In this document: piece by piece, positions 34,034 through 43,985 of the stretch
How the letters are laid out: each line of letters begins with the position of its first letter
How positions within the stretch are numbered: position 1 is the stretch's first letter
Source of the DNA: JAWKVD01 sp041398225
GTDB taxonomy: Bacteria; Pseudomonadota; Alphaproteobacteria; Caulobacterales; Hyphomonadaceae
Assembly: GCA_041398225.1 (NCBI GenBank)
Contig: JAWKVD010000004.1
Location: 1 to 64,000, forward strand
Length of the DNA: 64,000 nucleotides
Direction: 5' to 3'
Notes under the pieces: model-generated
What the model was told of the DNA's origin: nothing
What the model saw: only the letters and a program-made list of their open reading frames with translations
Databases searched by the model: none
Made by a program: the position numbers and the translations under genes

Positions 34034-34720
34034 CTACCAGGCGAGTTCCTTGCCGTTCCATGCGAGGAAGCGGCCGGTCGAGGCGATGTCCAGCTTGTCG
34101 ATCAGCGCGAGCAGACCCATGGCGCTTTCTTCGGGCGTAAGCGCGGCGGCGGGGCCGCCCATCTCGGTTTTCACCCAGCCCGGGTGGACGATCAGAACCG
34201 GCACGCCCTGCGGTTTCAGTTCGGCGGCGAGGCCGCGCATCAGCCGGTTCGAGGCGACCTTGGAGACGCGGTAGGCGAGGGCGTCGGACGCGCTGCTCTG
34301 CGTCGATCCCATCTGGCTGGAGATGGTGACGATCTTGCCCTTGGCGGCCTTTACGTTCGGCAGGAATGCGTTGGCCACCATCAGCGGCGCGATGGCGTTG
34401 ACCGCAATCGTTTCGGCCAGTCCCTCATAGTCCATGTCGAGCGCCGACTGGCGGTCTGGGCCCGAGACGCCGGCGTTGTTGATGAGTACGTCGATCGCTT
34501 CGGATTCGAGCCTGCGCTTCATCTTGGCGACGTCGAGCGGATCGCCGACGTCCATCTCGATCACCTCGATCCAGCCGCGCGCGGCGGCGGCCGCGTCCAG
34601 TTCGGTTCTGTCGGACGAGCGGCGGATGGCGGCGAAGACCTTGTCGCGGCGACCGGCATAGGCGCGCGTCAGAGCGAGCCCGATACCGCGATTGGCGCCC
34701 GTGATCAGCACGACTGCCAT
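34034..34720 (-). CDS. Short-chain dehydrogenase/reductase
   Basis: 228 residues. The cofactor loop TGANRGIG, NNAG, the Ser of VTISSQMGS and the catalytic YRVSK are present. Closest in style to the carbonyl-reductase-like SDRs annotated as C-factor-type. Substrate unknown. It converges with the esterase gene (30-base gap) and is followed upstream, on the same strand, by 3-hydroxyacyl-CoA dehydrogenase. Confidence 0.88.
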   Translation of the reverse strand: MAVVLITGANRGIGLALTRAYAGRRDKVFAAIRRSSDRTELDAAAAARGWIEVIEMDVGDPLDVAKMKRRLESEAIDVLINNAGVSGPDRQSALDMDYEGLAETIAVNAIAPLMVANAFLPNVKAAKGKIVTISSQMGSTQSSASDALAYRVSKVASNRLMRGLAAELKPQGVPVLIVHPGWVKTEMGGPAAALTPEESAMGLLALIDKLDIASTGRFLAWNGKELAW

Positions 34721-34820
34721 ACCGCCGTCCTCCCTTCCGGTCCTGCGCTGCAGGCCGGCCCTTCACATCCGCGCGCCCGGCGCGCATCCGCCGGGCGCAC
34801 GCGCCCCTTCCAGTCCGGCC

Positions 34821-35699
34821 CTAGCGGGTCGGTACGGGCGTTTCGCCCCGATAGTCGTAGAACCCCCGATTTGCCTTGCGGCCAACCCAGCCGGCCTCGA
34901 CATATTTCACCAGAAGCGGGCAGGGGCGGTATTTCGTGTCGGCCAGTCCGTCGTGCAGCACCTGCATGATCGACAGGCAGGTATCGAGACCGATGAAGTC
35001 CGCGAGTTCGAGCGGACCCATCGGATGGTTGGCGCCGAGCTTCAGCGCGGTGTCGATGGCTTCGACCGTGCCGACGCCTTCATACAGCGTGTAAACTGCT
35101 TCATTGATCATCGGCATGAGCACGCGGTTGACGATGAAGGCCGGGAAGTCTTCGGCGTTGGTCACCTTCTTGCCGAGCCGTTCGGCCAGCGTGACCGCCG
35201 CATCGTATGTGGCCTGATCGGTCGCCAGTCCGCGGATCACCTCGACGAGCTGCATCAGCGGCACGGGGTTCATGAAGTGCAAGCCGATGAAACGTTCCGG
35301 CCGGTCGGTCGAGGCGCCGAGGCGTGTGATCGATATCGAGGACGTGTTCGAGGCCAGGATCGAATCGCGGGGGAGGACCTCGCAGATGCCGTTGAAGATC
35401 TCGCGCTTGACCGCTTCCTTCTCGGTTGCGGCCTCGATGGCGAAGTCGACTTCGGCGAAGGCTTTCAGATCGGCTGCGGCGCGAATTCTCGCCAGAGCGC
35501 TCGCCCGCTGGTCCAGCGTTATCATTTCGCGGGAGACCTGACGGTCCATGTTCCGCGTGATGGTGGCGATGCCCGCCTCGATTCTGTCCTTCGAAATGTC
35601 GTTCAGGAGGACATCATAGCCGGCGAGCGCACAAACGTGGGCGATGCCGTTGCCCATTTGTCCAGCGCCGACAACGCCAATCGTTCTGATACCTGACAT
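34821..35699 (-). CDS. hbd: 3-hydroxybutyryl-CoA dehydrogenase
   Basis: 292 residues, NAD-dependent. Rossmann motif IGVVGAGQMGNGIAHV at the N-terminus, SNTSSISITRL, the catalytic GLHFMNPVPLMQLVE with its His, and FPAFIVNRVLMPMINEA. Length fits the two-domain bacterial enzyme (about 280-295). It oxidises (S)-3-hydroxybutyryl-CoA to acetoacetyl-CoA; with the thiolase, crotonase and phaB in the window it could feed or drain the PHB pool (inference). Confidence 0.92.
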   Translation of the reverse strand: MSGIRTIGVVGAGQMGNGIAHVCALAGYDVLLNDISKDRIEAGIATITRNMDRQVSREMITLDQRASALARIRAAADLKAFAEVDFAIEAATEKEAVKREIFNGICEVLPRDSILASNTSSISITRLGASTDRPERFIGLHFMNPVPLMQLVEVIRGLATDQATYDAAVTLAERLGKKVTNAEDFPAFIVNRVLMPMINEAVYTLYEGVGTVEAIDTALKLGANHPMGPLELADFIGLDTCLSIMQVLHDGLADTKYRPCPLLVKYVEAGWVGRKANRGFYDYRGETPVPTR

Positions 35700-36062
35700 G
35701 CAGCCTCAGCCATTAATTCAACTATCGGGTCAGGCTATCCACCCCGCCTGACGAACGCGAGTCATGCTTTTCGCACTTGCACAATCAAAGGTGAATATGC
35801 GTCAACGTGTGGCGTTTTGGCACTAAGCGACATGCCCTGCTCACAGGTGTTTGATCGCAAACGCGGCTCTCCTGCGTTTCGCCATGGCCGCAGGCGCCAT
35901 TTTTCCTACGCTGGGCGCGCCGCAAGGATATAGTGTCGGCAATTCAAGGCATGTGCGGTGCGCGTGGTCCGGTTCACGGACTCCCGCGCCGCAGCCGGAG
36001 AGGCAACGGGCCGCTCGCCGGATTTCAGGACGCCGGCGTCGGGATCGAGAAGGGAGGTCTTC
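35700..36062. other. Intergenic region, no gene recognised
   Basis: 363 bases between divergent genes. It holds two small inverted repeats, GTTTG-ATCG-CAAAC at 35849-35862 and AAACGC...GCGTTT overlapping it, and one GANTC site near 35759. Short open frames here lack protein-like codon use. It must contain the promoters of hbd (leftward) and of the TonB-C-like gene (rightward). Confidence 0.6.
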
Positions 36063-36767
36063 ATGAAGACCATCGGCATGAACACCATCGATATCAAACG
36101 CAGCCGCGGGGAACGCAGCCGCGGGGCGACGATCATTCGGTCTCTTGGCGCGGTGCTGGTCGCGGGCGCGGCCGCATCCAGCGCGTTCGCGCAGGACAAG
36201 GAAACGCGGCCGCCGAAGCCGCTGACGCAGCCCGACATGGCGATCCTGCAGGAGGCGGTCGATACGGTGCAGAAGGACGCCGAGTGCCGGGCGAGCTATG
36301 TCATCACCACCGAGGCCCGGCCGAAGGACATCGTGCCGAACTGTTCGGACCCGGCCTACGACCCTTACGTCGTTCGCGCGATCGAATCGATGACGTACCA
36401 GTTCGAACTGTTCGACGGCGAGCCCTTCGACAGCGATCCGCTGATCTATCCCTTCGTGTTCGGCAAGGCGCCGGGCGCGCCGGCTGAAGACGCGGGCACG
36501 CCGCCTGTGCTCAAACGCTCGATCTCGCCCGCCGAACTTTCGCGTGCGATCGAGCGCGCCAAGACGGGCGGCGTCTGCGACGCCACCTTCACGGTGGGCG
36601 TCGACGGCAAGCCCAAGGACATCCATCCGAATTGCGACCCGGCCAAGCTGGACAAGCAAATCGAGAAGGCGATCGAACGAATGGAGTATGAGCCCGGCAT
36701 GAAGGACGGCAAGCCGGTCGAATGGCCGGACGTGAAACAGCCGATGAACCTTACGAACCCGGACTAG
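36063..36767 (+). CDS. Secreted protein with two TonB C-terminal-like repeats
   Basis: 234 residues. The signal peptide lies at about 22-44 (IIRSLGAVLVAGAAASSAFAQ), after an unusually long, basic N-terminus with a duplicated RSRGE. The mature part has two related units: CRASYVITTEARPKDIVPNC (about 76-95) and CDATFTVGVDGKPKDIHPNC (about 177-196). Both have the DGKPxDIxxNC pattern of the TonB C-terminal domain and a Cys pair that may form a disulfide. There is no membrane anchor or proline-rich arm, so it is not a working TonB. Function unknown. ATG 36063 has GGGAGG in front. Confidence 0.75.
   Translation: MKTIGMNTIDIKRSRGERSRGATIIRSLGAVLVAGAAASSAFAQDKETRPPKPLTQPDMAILQEAVDTVQKDAECRASYVITTEARPKDIVPNCSDPAYDPYVVRAIESMTYQFELFDGEPFDSDPLIYPFVFGKAPGAPAEDAGTPPVLKRSISPAELSRAIERAKTGGVCDATFTVGVDGKPKDIHPNCDPAKLDKQIEKAIERMEYEPGMKDGKPVEWPDVKQPMNLTNPD
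36098..36126 (+). repeat. 15-base tandem repeat in the gene
   Basis: ACGCAGCCGCGGGG occurs twice with a 15-base period, an in-frame duplication of five codons giving RSRGERSRG in the N-terminal tail. It looks like replication slippage. Confidence 0.7.
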
Positions 36768-36821
36768 TCGAGCCGGGCGTTCGCTCTTGTGCGAATTGCG
36801 GAACATGGGAAGGGTGGACGG

Positions 36822-37838
36822 ATGACACCGTCCGCCCTTCGCTTTTTCGGGCTGCTGGTCAGCGCTGGAGCGTTGTCGGCGTGCGTGACCTCGACCGCGA
36901 ACGTGCTGCGATACGAGCCCTTTGAATCGGAGGCGGCGACGCAAGCGGCGTTGCGCGCAGCGGGGCCGGAGCTGCGCTTGATGACCTGGAATATCGGATA
37001 TGGCGGTCTCGGCGCCTCGTCCGATTTCATCGCCGAGGGCGGGAAGCGTCTGCGTGCGCCGAGCCGCGCCGCGGTGGCGGACAACGCCGCCGGCGTCGCC
37101 GCCACGCTGGAGGCGCATCCCGCCGACGTCGTTCTGATGCAGGAGCTCGCCGGGCCTGGTCTGCTGACCCGCAATGTCGATGTCGCGGGCGCGGTGCGTG
37201 AGGCGGCCGGCGAGGCGCGGTTCTACTTTTCGCCGGACGTTCGTTCGCGCATCTGGCCGGGTACGCTCAGCCTGGTGCATGGCCCGGCGATGATCGTCTC
37301 GGTCGACGCGGATGAGCCGGCGGCGGTGGACCTGCCGGATGAACCGCACGCGCTGGCCTACCTGATCGCGCGCAACTACCACGCGATGAGTCTCGACCTC
37401 GATGTCGGCGGCGCGCCATGGACGCTGATCAACGTGCACCTTGCCGCCTACGAGACGAGCGGCACGCGGGCGCGCCAGCTTGAGGCCGTGTTCGGCTATG
37501 CCGAGCGTCGCCGGAAAGAGGGGCGTGCGGTGGTGATCGGCGGCGACTTCAACATGGCCCTGCGCGACGGCTGGGACAGCGATGGTCCGCCCCTGCCGCG
37601 CGAGGCGTTTCCGCCTGGCTGGTCGATCGTGGCGGACGCTTCGCGGCCGACGGTGCGCGGCAAGTCCGGCCCCTATGTCGAGGGCGTATCGCGGGTCTCG
37701 CTGATCGACGGGTTCATCGTGTCGCCCGAGGTGAGGGCGGTTTCGGTCGAGACGCTGGCGACGGGCTTTCGCTACGCCGACCATCAGCCGGTGACCGCCG
37801 TGTTCGTCCGGGCGGACGGGGGCGATCCGCCGACCTAG
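36822..37838 (+). CDS. Endonuclease/exonuclease/phosphatase family lipoprotein
   Basis: 338 residues from ATG 36822. Lipobox LVSAGALSAC with lipidated Cys near residue 20. The EEP fold shows LMTWNIGYGG (about 58-67), LMQEL, VIGGDFNMA and a C-terminal YADHQPVTAVF, i.e. the metal-binding Asn/Glu/Asp/His set. Such proteins cleave phosphodiesters; as a lipoprotein it acts outside the cytoplasm, so the substrate could be a phospholipid or extracellular nucleic acid. It follows the TonB-C-like gene by 54 bases and may be co-transcribed. Confidence 0.85.
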   Translation: MTPSALRFFGLLVSAGALSACVTSTANVLRYEPFESEAATQAALRAAGPELRLMTWNIGYGGLGASSDFIAEGGKRLRAPSRAAVADNAAGVAATLEAHPADVVLMQELAGPGLLTRNVDVAGAVREAAGEARFYFSPDVRSRIWPGTLSLVHGPAMIVSVDADEPAAVDLPDEPHALAYLIARNYHAMSLDLDVGGAPWTLINVHLAAYETSGTRARQLEAVFGYAERRRKEGRAVVIGGDFNMALRDGWDSDGPPLPREAFPPGWSIVADASRPTVRGKSGPYVEGVSRVSLIDGFIVSPEVRAVSVETLATGFRYADHQPVTAVFVRADGGDPPT

Positions 37839-37851
37839 GCTGAAAAATTAT

Positions 37852-37880
37852 ATTGCAAATAATTCGCAATCGCATATATT
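37852..37880 (+). promoter_or_regulatory. Fur/Mur-like palindrome over a promoter
   Basis: ATTGCAAAT-A-ATTCGCAAT (37852-37870) is a 19-base palindrome with 8 of 9 arm positions matching. It has the shape of alphaproteobacterial Fur/Mur boxes. It covers a -35-like TTGCAA (37853-37858); TATATT (37875-37880) is a -10 after 16 bases. A repressor there would block transcription of the DUF2061 gene that starts 35 bases later. The assignment to Fur is inference. Confidence 0.55.
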
Positions 37881-37914
37881 GACCGTGCGGCGCAGATGAG
37901 GCGCTGCGACGGGA

Positions 37915-38139
37915 ATGCGCGTGACGATCATGAAGATCCGTAATCTGGCGAAGACGCTGACCTATTCGATGATGCACCTTGGCGTGGCGGTCACGGTGGC
38001 GTTTGCGTTAACGCGCGACTGGCGCGTGGCGCTGGGCGTCGGGATGATCGAGCCGATGGTGCAGACGATCGCCTACACCGTGCACGAGCGTGTGTGGGAG
38101 CGCTTCGGAGTCGCCTCAACACCGCACAGCCATTCGTGA
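37915..38139 (+). CDS. DUF2061 membrane protein
   Basis: 74 residues from ATG 37915, or 69 from ATG 37930, which is where the family usually starts (MKIRNLAKTLTYSMMH). The DUF2061 pattern is clear: RNLAKTLTYSMMHLGVAVTV, a second hydrophobic stretch, EPMVQTIAYTVHERVWERF. Two membrane segments. Function unknown. It lies directly behind a Fur-like box. Confidence 0.85.
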   Translation: MRVTIMKIRNLAKTLTYSMMHLGVAVTVAFALTRDWRVALGVGMIEPMVQTIAYTVHERVWERFGVASTPHSHS

Positions 38140-38221
38140 AAATCTGCGTCTCCGTGCGCTCCGGCTTGCCTCGCGGGGGGCGCCTGTATAGGCGAGGGGG
38201 ACTTCCCTCAGGAATCCCCGC

Positions 38222-39037
38222 GTGTCGCTCGCCAACACCCTGAAGACGCTCAACGACGAATGGACGAACTTTTCGGTGGCGCGCCATGCGCGCTTCCAGG
38301 GGTTTCTCGTCACATCAAAAAATTCCGGCACCCACTGGGTGAAGTACATGTTCGCTGTCGCGCTGGCGGACACGTACGGCGTTCCACGCCCCGAATACTT
38401 CTCCGAGAACGCCGTGCGGCCCTATATCGGTTGGCCGAAGGACGAGCCGGTCTATCCGGAGCTGCCGCGGCTGGCGTTCTCGCACACGATCCCGCACCGT
38501 TTCATGGACTGGCCATGGGCGCGTTCGATGGCCAAGCCGCCGCCCTATGCGCTGTGCGTGCGTCACCCGATGGCGATCCTCGCCTCGCATCACGCGAAGT
38601 GGGAATACGACATCAAGGTCGACTGGCTAACCTATCTCAGGGGCGATCCGGCAGGCGCGGCGTATCGCTGCGATCTCTACTGGCTGGCGCGGTTCTGGAA
38701 CCGCTGGGGCGAGATCGCGGAACGCTATCCTGAAAGCGTGCTGCGTGTGCAGTACGAGGAAACCCAGAAGGACCCCCGCGCGAGCCTTGAAGCCATCGCC
38801 CGGCACTGGCGCATTGACCTTCGTCCCGAGGCGATCGACGCGGCGCTGGAGGCCGGCACCAAGGACGCGATGGCGCTGAAGGTGGACCCCGGGGCCGAAC
38901 CCAACGTGCTGCAACAGCGCTCGACGGCTTTGCCCGAGCTGTTCGCGGGCGAGGCGCTGGATGTCTATGCGGGTCTCGTGAAGAAGCTGTTCCGGTACGA
39001 TCTGGGCTACGATTTGATGTCCCCGCCGGGTCGCTGA
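38222..39037 (+). CDS. Sulfotransferase-like protein
   Basis: 271 residues, GTG start. The 5'-phosphosulfate loop reads TSKNSGTHWVKYMF (about 31-44, normally PKSGTTWL) and the 3'-phosphate motif reads CVRHPMAILASHHAKWEYD (about 117-135). This fits PAPS-dependent sulfotransferases of the sulfotransferase-1/3 type. Two substitutions in the loop (Asn for Ser, His for Thr) make activity uncertain. No signal peptide. The acceptor, perhaps a surface glycan or lipid, is unknown. Confidence 0.75.
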   Translation: MSLANTLKTLNDEWTNFSVARHARFQGFLVTSKNSGTHWVKYMFAVALADTYGVPRPEYFSENAVRPYIGWPKDEPVYPELPRLAFSHTIPHRFMDWPWARSMAKPPPYALCVRHPMAILASHHAKWEYDIKVDWLTYLRGDPAGAAYRCDLYWLARFWNRWGEIAERYPESVLRVQYEETQKDPRASLEAIARHWRIDLRPEAIDAALEAGTKDAMALKVDPGAEPNVLQQRSTALPELFAGEALDVYAGLVKKLFRYDLGYDLMSPPGR

Positions 39038-39118
39038 GACCGCCAGCTTCAAAAAATACATTTGATTCAATTATCTAACATGGGCGCGCTCGCGCGCACC
39101 ATTTCTTTTGCGCGCGTA

Positions 39119-39147
39119 TTGACAAACTTACACATCTTGCATATGTT
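39119..39147 (+). promoter_or_regulatory. Sigma-70-like promoter of the YRG-repeat gene
   Basis: TTGACA at 39119-39124, a 17-base spacer and TATGTT at 39142-39147, in an AT-rich stretch unlike the surroundings. The coding region begins 71 bases downstream with an AAAGGAGA ribosome-binding site. Confidence 0.65.
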
Positions 39148-39217
39148 GCGTCTACTGACAGAGACAACTCCCGCCGTGAAGCCCCAAGGGCAAGGCGGCG
39201 GACGAAAGGAGACTGAC

Positions 39218-39391
39218 ATGACCAAGGTGATCTATCGCGGCCACGAAGTCGTCGCCAACGACAACGCTTCGGTGAAGTCGCAAGCGCACGACGCGGTCTA
39301 TCGCGGCGTCCACTACGACCCCTCGGCGGCCAAGCCGGCGGCGAACGCCCCCAAATCGCGCGTGACCTATCGCGGCGCGAAAGCCGCCTGA
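39218..39391 (+). CDS. Small YRG-repeat protein, DUF4278-like
   Basis: 57 residues from ATG 39218. Three YRG units, VIYRGHEV, AVYRGVHY and VTYRGAKA, with spacers of about 20 residues, match the DUF4278 pattern of short YRG-containing proteins. No membrane segment or Cys. The gene has its own promoter, a strong ribosome-binding site and a terminator, so it is likely a single, possibly abundant, product. Function unknown. Confidence 0.8.
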   Translation: MTKVIYRGHEVVANDNASVKSQAHDAVYRGVHYDPSAAKPAANAPKSRVTYRGAKAA

Positions 39392-39438
39392 CGCCCCCAG
39401 ACGGCGGCTTGAAACCGGCTCGACAGAGGCCGGGAGAA

Positions 39439-39470
39439 GGACTGCCGGGAAACCGGCGGTCCTTTCTTTT
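39439..39470 (+). terminator. Rho-independent terminator after the YRG-repeat gene
   Basis: GGACTGCCGG-GAAA-CCGGCGGTCC, a 10-base stem with one G-U pair, followed by TTTCTTTT. Ends 79 bases before the convergent clpB stop. Confidence 0.85.
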
Positions 39471-39494
39471 GACGGTCGTTGATGTGACGCGAAA

Positions 39495-39523
39495 CGCCGC
39501 CGGAGCTGGACGCTTCGGCGGCG
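39495..39523 (-). terminator. Hairpin downstream of clpB
   Basis: CGCCGCCG/CGGCGGCG, perfect 8-base stem with a 13-base loop, on the minus strand followed by TTTCG. 26 bases after the clpB stop. A weak T run lowers confidence. Confidence 0.45.
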
Positions 39524-39548
39524 CTTGCGCGGCAGGTTGATCGCTTGC

Positions 39549-42173
<2,625 letters not shown>

Positions 42174-42395
42174 TTTTGACCCTTCAGGAAGCAGTCAGTT
42201 CGAAATCAACATGGCCAGACGCAGTCGCCCTGCGCCGGTCGATCTATACGAGGCCCCTGTCGGCGACCCCTTTCGCCCCGCCGTTCCGAAATGGACCCGG
42301 CAGCGCAAGAAAGAGGTAGGGGAGAAGTTGCCCGGAACAAGAGGAATACCCGATGCGAAGAGAGACTTTGACGGGGGTCAATCCGTCGCGGTCGT

Positions 42396-42776
42396 TCATT
42401 CGTAGTCGCGATAGCGCTCCCCGAGCATGGCGGTCGCCAGCGCGTGAATCACGGCGACAACGATCGCGAACCCGATCGCGGACAGCATGCTCTCGATACG
42501 GAAACCCGGCACCAGCCAGCTCGCCAGCCCCAGCATCATGGCGTTGAGAACGAATGTGAACAGGCCGAGCGTCAGCAGGTTTATCGGAAACGTCAGCACG
42601 AACAGGATCGGCCGGATGAAGATGTTGACCAGACCGAGGACCGTCGCCGCGACCAGGGCGGGAACCAGTCCGGACAAAAAGACACCGTCGAGCAGGCGGT
42701 CGCCGGCCAAAAGCGCCAGAACCGTGGACATCCAGCTCAGCAATGGGTGGAGTCTCGGTCGACGTGACGTCATCAT
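42396..42776 (-). CDS. Phage holin 4 superfamily (Phage_holin_4_2) membrane protein
   Basis: 126 residues, four membrane spans at about 14-32, 38-58, 62-85 and 93-115. NIFIRPILFVLTFPINLLTLGLFTFVLNAMML is the characteristic core of the Phage_holin_4_2 group, which is common in bacterial chromosomes and not evidence of a prophage. No neighbouring endolysin. Start ATG 42776 or 42773. Confidence 0.88.
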   Translation of the reverse strand: MMTSRRPRLHPLLSWMSTVLALLAGDRLLDGVFLSGLVPALVAATVLGLVNIFIRPILFVLTFPINLLTLGLFTFVLNAMMLGLASWLVPGFRIESMLSAIGFAIVVAVIHALATAMLGERYRDYE

Positions 42777-42911
42777 GGCGAGAGCCCTTCCTCAGTTGAA
42801 CGTAGCGTTCTAGTCCCTTTCGTCCAAACGGAAATGATTCCGTGACAACGCCTTGCGGCGCCGCATGTCCTTGGCGCAATCTTTACGGGCAGGGGCGGCC
42901 CGTCCTGCTGG

Positions 42912-43955
42912 ATGGAGCGGAAGACGATGCTCAGATTGCCTGGCGCCTCCGGCGTGACCCGGACAGGTGCGATCCGGATGAGCGTGATGTGTTCGGCGCT
43001 TGCGTTGATGGCGGCGCTGTCAGCGTGCCAGAAATCCGGAGACGCTGCGGGCGAGGTGGTCGTCACGACCGCATCGGTGGACACGACGGGGTATGCTCGC
43101 CCACAGCTCAACAGCGGCGAACCCAAGGATGGCGATGTGCGTCTTGAGAGCGTGCCGCCGACCGTCGCCGGCGCCTTTATCGATGCGCGCTGGTACGGCC
43201 CCGGCAATGAAGGCGATTATGTCGACATAGTTCCGAGCGGCTACACGACGACGAGCGGCGAGATATCCTACGCCTATGTCCGCGAGACGACGGATAGCGG
43301 TCTTCGTGTGCGCGCCCCGATCAACCCGGGTCAGTACGAAGTCCGTTATGTGCTGCAGATGCCGACCGAGCGTCTGGTGAAGGCGGCGGTGCCGCTTGAG
43401 GTGATCGCGGCGACGGCGACGCTTGAAGCGCCCGAGGCGGCGCAGGGCGGCGAGACGCTGTCGGTCGACTGGACGGGACCCGCCGGCGAGGGCGATTACA
43501 TCGACATTGTTCCCGAGAACGCGACAGCGACGACCGGCGAGATCGCCTACGCCTACACGCGCAACGGCAATCCGGCGTCGTTGCGGGCGCCGGGAGAGAC
43601 GGGCGCCTACAAGCTTCGCTATGTGCTTGAGGGACCTGACGGTCGTCGCGTGATCGCGAGCAAGGCGCTTGCGGTGACGACGCCCGAAGCGGCTCTAACC
43701 ACGCCTGAAGCCGTTGAGCCCGGCGCCGATTTCGAAGTGACCTGGACGGGGCCGGGGTATGAGGGCGACTATGTCGATCTCGTTCCGAAGGGCTATGAAG
43801 AGACGTCCGGCGAACTGGCCTATTTCTATACGCGGTCGGGCGAGACCGGGTCGCTCAAGGCGCCTGACCAGCGCGGCGAATACGATATTCGCTATGTGCT
43901 CGAAGCGCCCGGCGGGCGGATGGTGCTGGCGCAGAGTTCACTGACGGTCGAATAG
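42912..43955 (+). CDS. Lipoprotein with three tandem beta repeats
   Basis: About 347 residues from ATG 42912; ATG 42927 has a better-spaced purine stretch and is an alternative. Lipobox MAALSAC, lipidated Cys near residue 38. The rest is three repeats of about 90 residues, each with the frame W.GPGxEGDYVDIVPxG, TSGEIxYAYxR, LRAPxxxGxYxxRYVL. The repeats resemble the GPGN-type beta domains seen at the end of some secreted von Willebrand-factor-like proteins. No enzymatic motif. Probably a surface or periplasmic adhesion/structural protein. It converges with emrB. Confidence 0.8.
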   Translation: MERKTMLRLPGASGVTRTGAIRMSVMCSALALMAALSACQKSGDAAGEVVVTTASVDTTGYARPQLNSGEPKDGDVRLESVPPTVAGAFIDARWYGPGNEGDYVDIVPSGYTTTSGEISYAYVRETTDSGLRVRAPINPGQYEVRYVLQMPTERLVKAAVPLEVIAATATLEAPEAAQGGETLSVDWTGPAGEGDYIDIVPENATATTGEIAYAYTRNGNPASLRAPGETGAYKLRYVLEGPDGRRVIASKALAVTTPEAALTTPEAVEPGADFEVTWTGPGYEGDYVDLVPKGYEETSGELAYFYTRSGETGSLKAPDQRGEYDIRYVLEAPGGRMVLAQSSLTVE

Positions 43956-43985
43956 GGCGCGGTTCACGCGCCCAGCTCGTTCGAG

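Noticed and set aside
35851..36066. A 71-codon frame upstream of the TonB-C-like gene
   Set aside because: Arg-rich second half and no codon bias; it overlaps the region that must hold two promoters.
42211..42405. A 64-codon plus-strand frame between clpB and the holin-like gene
   Set aside because: Third-position GC is not raised, the sequence is not protein-like, and no ribosome-binding site is visible.
42396..42776. Holin-like protein as a prophage remnant
   Set aside because: The Phage_holin_4_2 group is common in bacterial chromosomes, and no other phage gene, att site or integrase is nearby.
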